A stretch of DNA of 64,000 nucleotides from Monomorium pharaonis (GCF_013373865.1 NC_050467.1:372001-436000); one strand, 5' to 3'; positions 25,380 through 39,098 are shown, counted from the first letter of the stretch. Numbers and translations: made by a program. The notes: generated from the letters alone by a model not told the origin.

Positions 25380-28300
25380 ATGCAGAGTCTACGTCGAATG
25401 TGCTGGCTGTTTTGGGTGGGTCTACCGATGCTCGCAGCCTACCCTGTACCTTCGCCCCTCGCCGCTGGTACGTCGTTTGGTTTCTTTGCGTCAGTACGTG
25501 CATTATGTTACTCGTGAATATCAATCATCACTTATTAAATTCTATCACATATGTATCTACGTGTACATTGTTGGATAGGCAGGAGAGGGTGACTGTTACT
25601 TTCACACCTTTTTTTTTTTTAAAAAATAAGTAAATAAACCACGAGTGGCATTAACAAGTAACACTGACAATGTATATAACAGTGATTTTAAATATTGCCG
25701 GAGCTAGCGTTGAATAACGTTTTTATTGCAGATTCAGAATATGCACGTACTTCCTGGCAGTGGGAACATTATTGGATGCGTTATGCGATTGCTCTGTCGA
25801 GCGTTACTGCCACAGCATTAACTTTGGCTGGGTGTCTTTGTTGCCAAAGGCACAGAAGACCTAAAGGATTCCAGGTAGTTTAGAGAGATTTTTTACACGC
25901 TCAAGTAGCTAAGAAAAAATAATGTCATTGTTGTAAAATTCTAACATCAATATCTGCATTTTCTAATTATAGGACAAAGCAGAAAAATGCAATCAGGTAA
26001 CATTGATGTGTTGCGGATCCTTTTATATGTCGCCATTAAATCAGTTATTAGTTTCAATAAGAATGTGAACAAAATTAATATTTCACTAATTTCGAAAGTA
26101 ACACAGACTCTATTTATATAAACTTAATTAATATATAAATAAGTATTTATGAATAAAGAACTGCATTTTCTTCTGAATAGATTACATCTGAAAAAGTTAT
26201 TATAGATAGGGTCTAATAATATCATTTTACAATTAATACATTTTACATGTAATTCAATGTTATTGTAGGATTAGATCTTTATAATTTTTAATGTAGATGA
26301 TACCTTAAAAAAATAGTTTTATTGTATATTTTGTAATTATAAACATTAGATGCGCCCCTCTAAGTTTACCAATTTCTTCTAGATATGTTCATGAGTAGCA
26401 TGCGTAGCACATTAGCAAGAAATTTTTTGTCTGCATTTTACATCGTACTACATAATCGTATAGAAGCACATAAAACAACACTGTCATTATCGTTATAGGA
26501 ATTCAAAGATGGAAGCAGTACGGGACATGAAAATGCATTTGATCAGTCCGTCGAAGGATTGGAATTGGACGCCTCCAGGACGTTGGCTGCTTCTGAAAGA
26601 ATTCAATTTGAACCCTTACCAGTGGATTCAATCGTATCTGGAACTAAAAGTACTCCAAAACATAAAGCGATACCGTTGTCAGCGCCGCGTATCGAGGATC
26701 AAGATACGGATCGATCTATTCTACAGGAGCCATGTAGCGAATGGTTCAACTCCGACGAGCTTTACGTTCCTAGAGAGAAACTTAAATACCTTAGAGAAAT
26801 AGGTCACGGATGGTTCGGAAAAGTTGTTGAAGGTCGGGCGGATTTGGAACAGTCGAAAGGCATATCGAAATCGGGTGGCGTGGTAGTGAGAATTCTTACC
26901 GAAGAGGCTACTACCAGAGAAAAGGCTTGGTTTCTCGGCGAGGCTACGCCATACTTGAAGCTACGCCACCAAAATGTCTTGGCTCTACTTGGTTTCTGCC
27001 TGGAAACCGATCCATATCTTCTACTGTTTGAGTCTTGTCCAGCTGGCGATCTAAAAGGTTTCTTGCTCTCAAATCGTGATAGTAAGTCGAGAGAAACGCT
27101 CATTAAGGAAAACGTTCCGATACGAATTGCAATAGAAATCGCATCTGGTTTGAAGCACATGCACAATCATGGCTTTGCGCATACAGATCTCTCGGCAAGA
27201 AACTGTCTGATTGCTCCAGACTTATCAGCCAAGTTAGGTGATTATGGTACCGGTGTCGAGAAATATCCTGATGACTACTATATAGTAGGAGATCGAGCCT
27301 TACCAATTAGATGGTCCGCGCCGGAAAGTTTGAACTGTACGGACACCACCATCGAAACGCAAGAAATCACGTTACAGGCCAATATGTGGACCTATGCTGT
27401 TCTGCTCTGGGAGATTGTCAGTTGGGCAGAGAGACCTTACAACGATATGAACGACGAACAGGTCATTCAGATGATTCTATCTCTAAAAAAGCAATTTTTG
27501 CCTAACGGTACGCGATTGCTACAAAATTATCTTACTAATTGTCCGCCAAATATATTACAAATGATTCGCTTGTGTTTCAATATCAATGCGAAAGACAGAC
27601 CTTCCTTAGACGACGTGAAGCAAATTCTTCTTAATGAACATTCGGCGCACATGGATTTCGAGCAACGGTGGGAGAGTCTACGCGCAAATAGCAAACAGCA
27701 CGTACGCAGTGCTAGCTTGCAAGATCTACGTGGTAGTATTGATTCCGACTACTGGACTCATATAGTGGATGACGCGCAAACGACGGACTCACTACAGTCC
27801 TCGTTTCGTCTTGGACCTGATGAACAAGTGAAAAATATCCCTAAAATGAAAACTACCACGATATTTCATGAGTCTGGTTCTGAAACCGAAGAGGAGAGCT
27901 GGAAAGGCCGAATCGAGAAGGGCGTTTATACTGAAAAGGTTAAACAAAAGTCCAAATCGGTGACAGATCTTATGGTGCTTGTACATATCGATCCTGATTC
28001 GGATGCTGAATGGTCACTGGGAGCGCAAACGTCGGAGAAGAACATCAAGAAAAAGGTACCCGTGACTGGTAGCGACAGCGACCTTAGGCATACCGTGCCT
28101 GCGGACGAGTTTGATGAAACGTTGAAGAAGTTAAGAGATCCTTTACCGATCAATACTACCAACAAAGTCCGATCTTTGGAAAATTTGGAACGGCCGAAGC
28201 TCTTGACTTTGACTATAGATCAGGGCCAGACACCGATCTTACGTCTCTCCTTGGACAGCACGGAAAAAACTCCGGAAAACAACGATGTGCAATTTAATAC

Positions 28301-31300
28301 GAGTACAGATAATATACAACGCGACGGTGAGAAACACGTATTAAGACTTTTATCAAAGGGTGATCCAGATCTCCCTCTTCTTCGCTATGTACCTGACCAA
28401 ATGTCCTCCGTTGAAGGAGTAGATGAAAAAAGGGACGATCACGAAAAGCACAATGTACCTCTTGTAAGTAAGGAGGATAACAATGATATTTCTAATCGTT
28501 TTGTTTCGAATAATACCGAGACCAATATGATAGACGTTTTACTTTGGAATCACGCGTTAGATTCCGCTTTAGAGCACAAAGTACCAGGCTTCTCGGATGA
28601 AGGGGAATTCAACGAGTATATAGACGCATCGACTGAGCAAAGTAACGTTAGTGTACCAGAATTGACTGTAACCACCAGGTCTACACCAGACACACCACCG
28701 TTTTGTAACGCTTATTCGATTTATACTGCCGATGATAGCTTTTCTAGGATAGAGAACGCGGAAATAGAACGAAAACCATTGCCAAATGACGAAGAAGAGG
28801 AAAGAAAACAGTTATCTACACCAGATGATGAACAGAGCTCCGATTCCGGTTTTCGGGACAAAGAGTCTTGCGAGGAAGAGGAAGCAATTTGTTCAGCATC
28901 CGGCAACCCCTTGTCTTCAGTCAACAGTAATGCGGTTTCCAGATCATCATATTCCGAAGAAGAGCCATTCCAAATTCTATTTGAGTTAGATACTATCCTA
29001 GACGCAGAATATTACGCCACGCCTGCTGGCCCTGAATGTATAACGGAACGTGCAATTTCCACACCTGACGAGAAGGACGTATCGCCTTCGAAACAGAATA
29101 CTTTTGACTTACATGATGCCTCTGTTAATGTTGACGTTACCAATTCCGATCCAAATACGAAGAAAAGTAGTCCGAATCGAGTGAAAGTAACACATGAATA
29201 TGAAGTTTTAGAAGACATTGAGACAGAAAAAAAAGAAACAACTCCTGAAAAAATGCAGAAATTTAAGGCCAAAAGTGATATACATCAATCGCGAGATTCA
29301 GAAACGGAGACACGCGTTTTAAAATTGGACACCTTTAATATCCAGCGAGATGAACAGTGCTCGCAGGGCGATTGCGAGAATGAGGATGAGGATAGTTCGA
29401 CGATGAGCTTACGTAGCGACAATTCGTACGTGTCGTTTGGTATGGAAGAAGAATTCGTAACGGCGATTCGTAACGAACTCAGGGAAAAATTGCCTCAGGC
29501 TCAGATGCAGATCGTTGAAACCTTGGAAGTACACGACGACGAAAATCCTTCCATCTCTGACGACGCGTACGGCAAACAGTGGGATGATGAAGATTTATCC
29601 AATCAAGTTAGCGGCGGTGTAGATATCTCAATCAGGTACGATTTTTTGAAAATATTTTATTTAACTACGAAATAAATAATGACTTTTTTATTATATATAT
29701 TTTTTATTATAATTTTGTTATTTTTTCTATTATATCTAATATAGTATGACATTTTTCTATTGTGTCCAGGTATAATGTGTATGGGACACCACTTAGTCCT
29801 ATTCTGGAAGAACGAGAAAGCACATCTGAATCTTTAATGTCGAACTCTAGAGAAACATCCGTTGCTTCGAAAGAATCGATGCCATCCGAAGATGTGCTAA
29901 TGGTGGACACTCGTACGAATGAAATGATATTATTGGAAGGACGATTACAAGATGAAGATCGAGATACGACGAATGGCGATCTGTCTGAAGAGGAGAATTC
30001 TTCACTTGTTCACTTGTTTACTTGTTCAGTAACGCATCCATTAGAAGAAAAGCCGCATATTGTAAAGACAAGCGGAGGCGCGCCATTACCGAGCCCTGAG
30101 GAAGAATCCAAATGGCAGCAGTTACCATCGTCTTTTCCATTACCTCTACCAATACAAGATGATTTAATGTCGACGAGTTTTGTTACTAAACACGAATGTA
30201 GTCAAGATGATGACGAAGAGGAAGAAGAAGAAGAGGAGGAAGAGGAGGTGGAAGAGGAAGAAGACGAAGATGGAGAAGAAGATGAAGATAATAGTTCTAG
30301 TTCTGGTGAATTTGTATGGAAGGTATGTAGCTTCAAAAATATTGTAATACCTTCAAAAATATTCAATCTTATTGTTTTCTTTTTTATATTTGATAAAAAT
30401 TTCCACAGAGATACAATGAGCCACATATCGAACAGATACGAATCAGAAGTACTGTGAATAATGATGGAGCGAATACACCGACGAGTACCGAATTAGAAGA
30501 GGAATTGGCGGTCGAAGACGAAGAGGAAGAAGAAGAATTTACACCTTCGGCCTGGAATGCTGCTTTAGCGCCACATCGATCGGCACTGAGGTCTCCGGAC
30601 AAAACGTTAAAATCAGGGGTAAATACTGTACAAGTAAACATATATACAAAACTATACACTCCCTATAGCACACTAATATTAATAATATCTTTTTCCTCTA
30701 TCAATTGCCGCTAGGATGAGTTGGTAGGTGTGTCGATTACTTAAGTACAGAGCAATGCATGTAATTTTAATTCTTCTCCCGTGACTTTCTTTTGCAGAAA
30801 TTTAATTTGAGGTACTTGGCGCACGTACATTTTAAACACGCTAGACATATATCAAATATAGATGTAACTCAAGCACATATTTCTCTACAATCAGAATAAC
30901 AACATACGATTCTTGTAGGATCAGAAGAAGAGCGTATGGTTCAAGAAGCAACGCTATCAGTGCGTGTACGAGTATCCGAAGGAAACGTTACCTGCGGACA
31001 ATCAAGCGGATCCTATTACCAACTCGGAACCAACGTCATATTCTGGTATACTTTTTACATATGATCAATTAACATTTTATATTTATTTAAATATTTCCTG
31101 AATTGAATATTAAAAAGACAAATATCTGGATGTGAATAAAAAATTCAGTTTATTCTTTTGTGTTATAGATTGGGAAGAAATGATGAATGAACCACGATTA
31201 GATTTATATCCTTTAGATTATGACGATGCCAATCATGTTGGTATGTATAAAATCAGCAAGGCTTTTATACGATATATCACATATTCTTTTCAATACCTAT

Positions 31301-31862
31301 ATGACATATGACAATGTTTATTTTTGTTATAGGAAACGAAGAATTTTTTGTGACTAGCTCAAATCGACCGTTTCAATTTCAAACTGGCGAAAGTAAGTAC
31401 GTCAGTCAATTTTTTCCCGGTGCAAACGTAACTTCATTGGTTGACGATCGGGATGAAACAGATAGTTGCCGACCGCACCAAAACAACGTTGATTTCGCGC
31501 ATGAATACGAACAGTGTCAACAACATCAATTAGGAGAGTTAAGACACACTAGAGATCGTTTGAAATTGAATTTGGTATCGTCGAATGGTACACCGTCTGT
31601 CCCGTTTATTTCTGCGAAACAATCTCATACAGACGACGAGCAGTTAGACATTAAAGAGAATCACGAATCGGAATTTGTAGAGAAAATCGTCACGCAGGAC
31701 CGACAATGTATCGTATCGAGTCCAATGAATGACGATAACGCATTGCCAAAGGTGCCTCATGAAGATGTTCAAGTCGGTCCATCTTCTACAAGAATTTCTC
31801 AGTGTGATAGTCAAGAGACACTGGAAACCACCGAGAAGTGCAGTGTTTTAGCTCGTGATTAA
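25380..31862 (+). CDS. LMTK/AATYK-like transmembrane kinase, 1627 aa, nine exons
   Basis: Lemur-tyrosine-kinase family protein; vertebrate members act in endosomal trafficking and neurons. Exons: 25380-25467, 25732-25874, 25973-25996, 26499-29635, 29770-30322, 30409-30618, 30919-31045, 31169-31240, 31333-31862; phases close to one frame. Order of parts: signal peptide (residues 1-29), a transmembrane helix in YAIALSSVTATALTLAG followed by a CLCC cluster that could be palmitoylated, a kinase domain at about 181-465, then a long acidic, Ser/Glu-rich tail with a Glu run near 30220-30300. Kinase landmarks: Gly loop GHGWFG, catalytic HTDLSARN (Asp about 315), DYG in place of DFG (about 333), and SAPES. 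The VAIK lysine is replaced by Arg in VVVRIL (about 216). Near the C-terminus KKSVWF resembles the PP1-docking site of LMTKs. A 24-nt microexon (DKAEKCNQ) separates the membrane and kinase exons. The exact start rests on the signal peptide. Confidence 0.9.
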
Positions 31863-31880
31863 AATGAGACTAAAGTCTGT

Positions 31881-31886
31881 AATAAA
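31881..31886 (+). terminator. Candidate polyadenylation signal of the LMTK-like gene
   Basis: AATAAA 19 nt after the stop codon at 31862. A second AATAAA near 32175 would give a longer 3' UTR. Confidence 0.4.
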
Positions 31887-33412
31887 GTTTTAGGAAAGAC
31901 AGTTTATTCCAAGTCCGTCCGAAACAATCTCGTCGTGAAGATAGTGATTCTCTTTATTAACACACGCGATCCGATTGATTATCACCGATGAGATTATTAC
32001 TACGAATCTCGAACAAATGTACATAAGAAAAACGTAGCGGATAATTCACAAGGCTATACAAGTCGATCGGTTGTCTAATGGATCTTGTTAGCGGAATTGT
32101 TATGACTGTAACGAAAAAATCGTGTCAATATATATAAATAATCACGACTTTTTATTATTAATATTAATATTATTAATAAAGCTTTCTATCCGCATAATAA
32201 TTTAGTCGTGATAGAACAAAGTAACAACGGAAAGACTGTAAAAAGTGGATATACGAGTATTAATTTTAGACAATCGATTTGTAGAAGCTACATCGAATTA
32301 CGATGAATAATTCGTTGCGCGTGTAAATAATTATTGTTTATAGTATAAGTGTTATAAACGAGCAGTAGTGCCTATGTAGAACAACACGATTATTTTTGTG
32401 ACTACTCTATAAGAAACTATATAATTGTCTTTCACGTCATCTTTTTAATTTTTCTTTGCCAAACATTCATTGTCATATGTTGATATTAAACATTATTAAC
32501 AAATCTGCTCTCTACATTATCAAAGTATTGTACAGCAAAGTATGTAAGGGACTGCCATCCCACTTATAAGGATTTGTGGCAAAGAAAAAATGTGAAAATA
32601 TTTGCACGACTAATTTTCTATATGATATATATACAATGTATTGATAGACTTTTACTTTTATTAGATCTGTGATGAGAATATAATGCGTATATCGATATGT
32701 TTTATATTGGATTTAAGGAAACAAGATGAGAGTTCTTGCATTATCTAATATATTTGAGTTGGAACTTTGCGTATATCGTACTAATGCGAGAATCTGTCAA
32801 ATCAAATTGTTTTACTCAAATGCGTGATATAAAAAAAGTGATCATATTACAAAACATTTGCCTTTTCTATGGTAACGCAACAGAAATATCAAATATTTAC
32901 TTTTATGTTAACGAATAACTTTTTGTGCGTCTATAGTATATTTGTTTCACGATACACATGTGAAAGTGCAATACAAGTAATCATTAAATTCAGTATAGCA
33001 CATTAATATTTCTATAGACCTGAGATACTCGCGGAAACGCGATAAACATGGATACGATCGCAAATGCTGTTTTAGAGAAATTTTTATAAATATTTATTCG
33101 CAACAATGTATCTCGTTGTATTATTCGTCCTGGACACGAAGAGACTGTTGTAATTAGAAACGAATCAATCGAAACTATCGAAATACAAATATAGTTTAGC
33201 GTTGTACGAAAATCGTGTGGAAATTGTGTCATTCACGGATGCATGCGATATTGAGAAGATATACAAACGAATCGCTACTATTATAGCACCGCGAGTGCTA
33301 TCATGTCTCCGCTATCACCACACCTATTATTACTGATACTGCTTTGTGCTCACACTATGACATAAGCTAAAATAGAGAACAATTAATATATTGTTATACA
33401 GAAGATATACAG
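31887..33412. other. Convergent intergenic region, LMTK-like and WDR13 3' ends
   Basis: AT-rich DNA between two converging genes. It probably holds the longer kinase 3' UTR and the WDR13 3' flank. No gene or ordered repeat is seen. Confidence 0.5.
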
Positions 33413-33418
33413 TTTATT
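33413..33418 (-). terminator. Candidate polyadenylation signal of WDR13
   Basis: AATAAA on the minus strand about 300 nt downstream of the WDR13 stop codon. Confidence 0.35.
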
Positions 33419-33720
33419 CAATCAGACCTCTACAGTTTAGTCCATTTTTTAATATCCTCATTTTTTTGTATACAATATTTTTTATATTTTTCTTTAAATG
33501 TGAATTTGTTATTACACAAATGTATATATAAAATATATATGTAATAATATTAAAATTTTGATCTCTCTAGATCTTTATAAAATCTGTACATATATGCATT
33601 TATACATTGTTTTACACAGGTATATTTATATTGCAATATTTTTATATTATTTTGGTTTATAACCCGAAAAATCTGAACATGAATCATTCTTTTAGTTTGA
33701 TGAAAATTTCACAGAATATC

Positions 33721-35309
33721 TTACAAATTACGTTGATGATTACGCCATAGTATAATCAATCCGTCATGGTCCGCAGATGCGAGTAAAGATTCGTCATAAT
33801 TAAAGGACAAAGCTAGCGTAGGTGTTGCGTGACCATGCAGTCGATTGATCCGAGCGGCCTTTCCCTCTCTCGCTGAATCCAACAAATGAACAGCACCATC
33901 TTCCGATCCTGTGGCTATTAAACACGCGCCCATTTGGGGACAGAAAGTGGATCTCAAAGGATAAATCCTATCAAAAAATGCAAGCAAACATGCAATATTA
34001 TATCTTACATATAAATATTCAAGCAAGAAAAAAACGAGAAACTGTTTTAATAAAAATAATACCTATGCTTAACAGGATATTTCCTCCAGAAATATAAAGA
34101 ACCGTGGCAATCTGCGACACGATATAATAGCACAGCGTTGCACGCGCTGCTTACTAACAGCGCAGCCCAAGGAGCATCTTTCGATAACCAGGAACGCCAG
34201 GAGAGACTAGTTATCATTCCACCAGTCTCCTGTACTCTCTGCAATTTGGTCAGCCGCCCTATGCCGGGTTCCAACCGAAATGCCACAATAACGCCTCTGT
34301 CATTGCCTGCCCAAATCACTGAACCACCACTGCCTTCACACGCCAGGGAAAGAATCTGAAGATATTACATAACAATTTGAACAAGCTTTCTAAATTGGTC
34401 GCTCTTTCTCTCGATATAAAAACTGACCTTTCCACCAATTTTACAGAATCCGCCGCGCGTGTATATGCCAGTAGATACGTTTAGAATCTGAATTAGTCCT
34501 TGAGAATTACCAGCTATTATTAAATTATTATTAGCGGGTATGAAATTGCAGCACAGGATTTCCGCTCGCTGCTGATCATCCACTACTCGCAAACAAATTG
34601 GCTCTACGTCCGCGCATACTCTCCACAGCCTTATCGTCGCGTCCAGGGAGGAAGAAACAATCAGATCATTGCTGATGCTCCAATCAAGAGCAGTCACACC
34701 ATTACGATGACCCTCCAGGAGAGCGATCACCTTAGGAGGTGTGCTGACAACTTCGCATATGGACAGAGTACCATCCAGCGACGCGCAACATAGTTTGGAC
34801 CTATCATTGTTGGCAAACTTGAGCATCGTCACAGCTGCCTTGTGCTGATCGAAAACATGATGAACTCCAGCAAATGCAAAGTTCTCTGCCGTCGATCTTC
34901 GTTGTACACCTCGTTGATGTCTCGTTCTGTTCTCCGATGATTCCTCGCTTATCGTGTGACTTCCCACGCTGTTTTGCTCCAGTTTTTCTCCGTAACGCCG
35001 CCGCAATAATTCCGATCGTAGTTTCAGGTACTGTGCGCCAATTTCTGGATCTGTAGAAAATTTCTCCCGGAGCAGTTGATTTCTCCGGCGAATATACAAC
35101 ATACCTACAGTAACCATAAATGTAAAGATGATCAAAGACGATTAACTGATTAAAGTAAATACGAAGAAAGCGTTAAACGTACCTAAACTAGGATGCTTAT
35201 TAGCTCGCAGTGTGTTATACTTTGCGTCGAGTGCGAATACTTGTTGATGCCATATAGTTGCCATCTTCCGTGATGCACCAACCTCGATGCTTTGTACTTC
35301 TGCTGTCAT
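33721..35309 (-). CDS. WDR13: WD repeat-containing protein 13 (WDR13), 447 aa
   Basis: Nuclear WD40 protein orthologous to vertebrate WDR13. Exons on the minus strand: 35309-35183, 35104-34428, 34355-34063, 33967-33721; total 1344 nt including the stop. The N-terminus has the family signature YIRRRNQLLREKF, then a basic linker, then ENFAFAGVHHVFDQH, a near-identical family motif. A WD40 propeller follows, with repeats visible as GHRNGVTALDWSISNDLIVS, ILCCNFIPANNNLIIAGN, VIWAGNDRGV, RSTFCPQMGACLIATGSEDG and LSFNYDESLLASADHDGLI. The chosen ATG (35309) gives 15 residues before a second in-frame Met (MATIWHQQ) that aligns with the vertebrate start; either may be used. Length is close to the vertebrate protein (485 aa), with a shorter linker. 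It converges on the LMTK-like gene. Confidence 0.95.
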
Positions 35310-38300
35310 CGATGTAAACGGTAAGGTAATATTTACGTGATATTTTATACAAGCATTTCAAGAAAATTTTCTTTCAAACTGCATGACGCAATTTGTATAC
35401 GTAGCGCAAAGCTTACGTATCTTTGTAAAGAAACGCGTGCACGCAGTAACTAAGAATAAAATAGAATAAGGAAACCGTCGCAAATATATTCTCTTTCATT
35501 TTCATTATTCAAGATGAAATTTTTAATTGACATTATTGACAAATCGATCTTATTCGATCGTAAACGTGTTGTGACGTGTATCTCTTCAGACAGCGACGCA
35601 GCGACGTCTCGCTTCCATATCGAACTTTCCTGCCTTTCCTTCCGATAGTTTTAACATTGATCATCGTTCGAGAGATCGCGTGGTCCTGACTTGGCTACAA
35701 TTATGCTATTTACAATATTTGACTAATCGCTTTTTAACAATCCTCTTTTGTATTACAAGGTTATGGCGCACTTCCATCACTCCAGGATTCGATTCTCGGC
35801 CACGAGACTCCTCAATATCGATTAGAGTACGCCGCGAATTTCAAAATAAACAATAGATGTGTTTTACATGCAGCACAACTTTCTTTTTACAGCTTTAAAC
35901 AAATTTTATGATGGAATCGGGGAAAAAGTTTAAAAAAAGCAAGGAGCATCGGGATTACAATACAAGCACCACGGATATGTAAATTGCCAGACTTCTTTAA
36001 TACATTTATTCTTATATATCCATATTTATACACAGTAGTAGCTATTTATCATTATTATTATTGATCATATAATAGCAATAGTTGAGTAATGCATATATCG
36101 TGCATTCTCTCGCTCGGTTAATATTTGACAAAAATACAAAAATTATTAATGTATATAATTATATGAGAACAAACGTGCTTAACTCGCTGAAAATCTTAAC
36201 TCTTTTTCTCTTTTCTTCGTTTTCAGTACCTTTGCTTCCTGCATTATATTTTGCATCTTTTCCCATTATTTTCCATTATACATCACACTTAGTATACTTC
36301 TTTTGTCGTCCTAAATTGATTCGAGTATAGACGATGTGAAGTCTGAATCGACTATAAAACATACACTAAGAGATAGAACGAAAAACGTTACTTGATCCTC
36401 CCGGTCTCCCGGTCCATCAGTTCGCTCCTTCGTTGATCTCGCCGGCTGCGTGTATTTATATCTTTTTATTAACTCGTAATAAGTGGCTAATAGCAGTCCA
36501 CGTTCGCGCGCAGAACCACGGCGAAGATAATGTAGCCCGATTTTCTTTTCTTTTTCTCTCAAAAGTTTTTATATGAGTACAGATTTACACCTTTTCTCCG
36601 AAAAAAAAGGAAGCTAATCTACATTTGGTCTTCCAATCTTTTCAAAACGCATCCTACTCAAATCGCATTTTTTATGTATATATATATATATATACGAGTT
36701 TATGTATTTATATATTTATATATGTATATATATGCAGTCGCTAACAAGAGTTTACTTACAACTATTTACCTCTCTCGCCTATTAGCGGTAAAGCTTTGTC
36801 GACCGCGGACCGGTCGGTCCATAGTATTCGTGCTAGAAGAAACATTATTCCTCACGTTTTTTTATCATACACGCAAGTCATAACAATTCTAACAGCACCT
36901 TCGTGTTGAAAAACGCTTGACATACATTTACTTCTCTCGTTCGTTCGACGTATTTGCTTTTAGTTGTGTCCTCGTTATTTTTTTTTTTTTTCTTTCACTC
37001 TCTCGCGCTCACCGGAAGAATATCTGCGATCATTCACTTTATTCACAATGCAAAAATGTAAAGTATATCTTCAAAATATGTGTGTTCTATTGTTGGTCAA
37101 TATATGCGTATTATTTCGTTTCCGATTATGTATATAGCTATACAGTTCGCACACCTCTAATCAGCATGAATAATGCAATATTAACGAATGTGTACACCAG
37201 ACGGAATCGATAATGGCTTCTTTCTTTCTTTTTATTACAATCTCATAATGAAAAAGATACAAATATCGCTGTTAATCACCGTTACTGCACATACGTTGTT
37301 ACTATTAATGCTCATTCGTCTCGATAATCTGTCATGTTAAGTCTCGTCATTTTAATCAATCACGATTTTTTTTTAGCTTGTCTCTACTCCATACACTAGA
37401 TAACAAAGAACGTGTAAGATTGTTTGCTGCAATGGAAAATCATGTTGTCTCCTTGCCGCACCGCGTGCTCCGCATTACGAGCAAAGTTCCGAGTGCGACT
37501 ACTTTTTTTTGAGTCATAAAAAAAACTAATTTTTTATTTAACGTCACTGACGCTTTTTCTTCAAAAACTTGTGATACAATAAAGATCAGAACTTACTAAT
37601 CTGTAATGGAAATCGATTCTTTCCTGAAAAGAATTATCTATTTTTTTTTTTTTTTTAATATCAAGAAGTGCACTAGTATGCCAAATGATAATCCGTAACG
37701 TTTTTAGATATGTCCACAATACTTTCCAACAAATATCATGATTTTAAACCTTTATTTTATCAATCAAATCGCTTAAGTGGCGTCAAATTGCCGACTTAAA
37801 TTAATAAATGAGAAACAAAAAGTATATAGCGATTCTTTATATAAAAGTATACTAATTTGATACTCTTTTAACTCTCATAATTCAGTTTATTCCGTTTGAA
37901 TAAAAAAACCGTAAACCACAATTAAAGTCAAACTTATGAAAAATAAAAGACCTATACATCGTTTCGCGTGTTTGGTTGAATATGCGGATTTAACGAGAGA
38001 CAAAAGGTAAAGATAGATACAAAAATAATAAAAGAGCAGAACATTATTTTTACTACATATTTGTGGCATATTTGATTTTTTAACTACACTTAGAAATAAA
38101 GCGGGTTGCATATGGTTCTCTGTTTAACCGAGATTATATGCAATAATTTTAATATAATATGAAATAGATATATTATTAGGAAGCAATTAAAAAATCAATA
38201 TTAAACACAAAGATGCGTTTAAATCAAATGTGCAACGATTAGACTTTTTACAAGGTCGCTGTGACGAACCATACCAAAAATAAAAACGCTACAAAACGCG

Positions 38301-38396
38301 ATAATAATAAATTTATACAAGCGTACGTTTTCACGCGTACACCTTTATTTACGCTCAACGGAAATTACACTACCTCACAAAGATGCAATTTTCATA
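35310..38396. other. Intergenic region between WDR13 and lingerer
   Basis: AT-rich DNA with a (TA)-rich microsatellite at about 36675-36735 and several homopolymer T runs. The first few hundred bases upstream of 35309 probably hold the WDR13 promoter. No gene is supported. Confidence 0.5.
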
Positions 38397-38402
38397 TTTA
38401 TT
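38397..38402 (-). terminator. Candidate polyadenylation signal downstream of lingerer
   Basis: AATAAA on the minus strand; another lies at 38344-38349. They would end either a long lingerer 3' UTR or the candidate small gene at 38.56-39.10 kb. Confidence 0.35.
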
Positions 38403-38560
38403 AAGCCACGACTCTTACATACACGAGAAAAAGAAAAGAGAACAATATAAAGACACACTATCATCCTATAATTACCAGTCAAATACAAATACATTCGAAA
38501 TTGCACTGTAATGTACAAACAGGAGATCTGATGCGAAAATTCGACGGATATATTATTCTT

Positions 38561-39098
38561 CTAGTTTTTTTTCCGGTGCATCGTACGAACAAGTCACGAT
38601 ATTGACTTTGTATCGCATGATGTACCAGATCACTTGTCGTGAATTCTGTGACATGGTCACGTCATAGAATCCATAATCAATGCAAACGATAATCCGTTTT
38701 TCGCAATCCATCGCGTTACAAACGCTACAATTTCATTTGGCACGAGTGCAATTCACAGTTAGAAGGAATATGCAAATTATTATATATAGGACTTACACGT
38801 ATACCATCGCATAATAAAATGCAAGGAATTATTGTGATATCGCGCTCTACACCAGTCTCTTGGAGAAGTTTGCGAGTGTGCTGAACTGAACAAATAAATT
38901 ATAGATCAAGTACAAGTGAATGTAGCATACAACATACACACGGGAATTGGTTGTTCGTTACCATTGAGGGAAGCATCTGGTTAATAATTGCATATACCTT
39001 TCAATTTTTCAAAAGTATTCACTCTTTTTTTCGCATTGACTCGTGTTAATTCCCAAAAAAGTGAAGTCTCTCGTCTATTATTTTTATCCGTCATTTTT
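38561..39098 (-). CDS. Candidate small gene, unidentified
   Basis: I do not recognise this. On the minus strand an ATG at about 39098 opens MTDKNNRRETSLFWELTRVN and reaches a donor after LKLKG-type codons (AAAG/GTATAT). A second segment with acceptor TTTGTTCAG (about 38.89 kb) continues in frame as VQHTRKLLQETGVERDITII to a strong GTAAGT donor. A third open stretch ending near 38561 reads MDCEKRIIVCIDYGFYDVTM and onward to a stop. The second-to-third junction does not close in one frame with the best donor, so either the exon model is wrong or the third piece is not coding. It starts only 138 bp after the lingerer stop on the same strand, so it may simply be lingerer 3' UTR. Confidence 0.3.

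Noticed and set aside
37887..38111. 74-aa hydrophobic minus-strand open frame
   Set aside because: AT-rich DNA gives Phe/Leu/Ile/Tyr strings by chance; no start context or conservation evidence.
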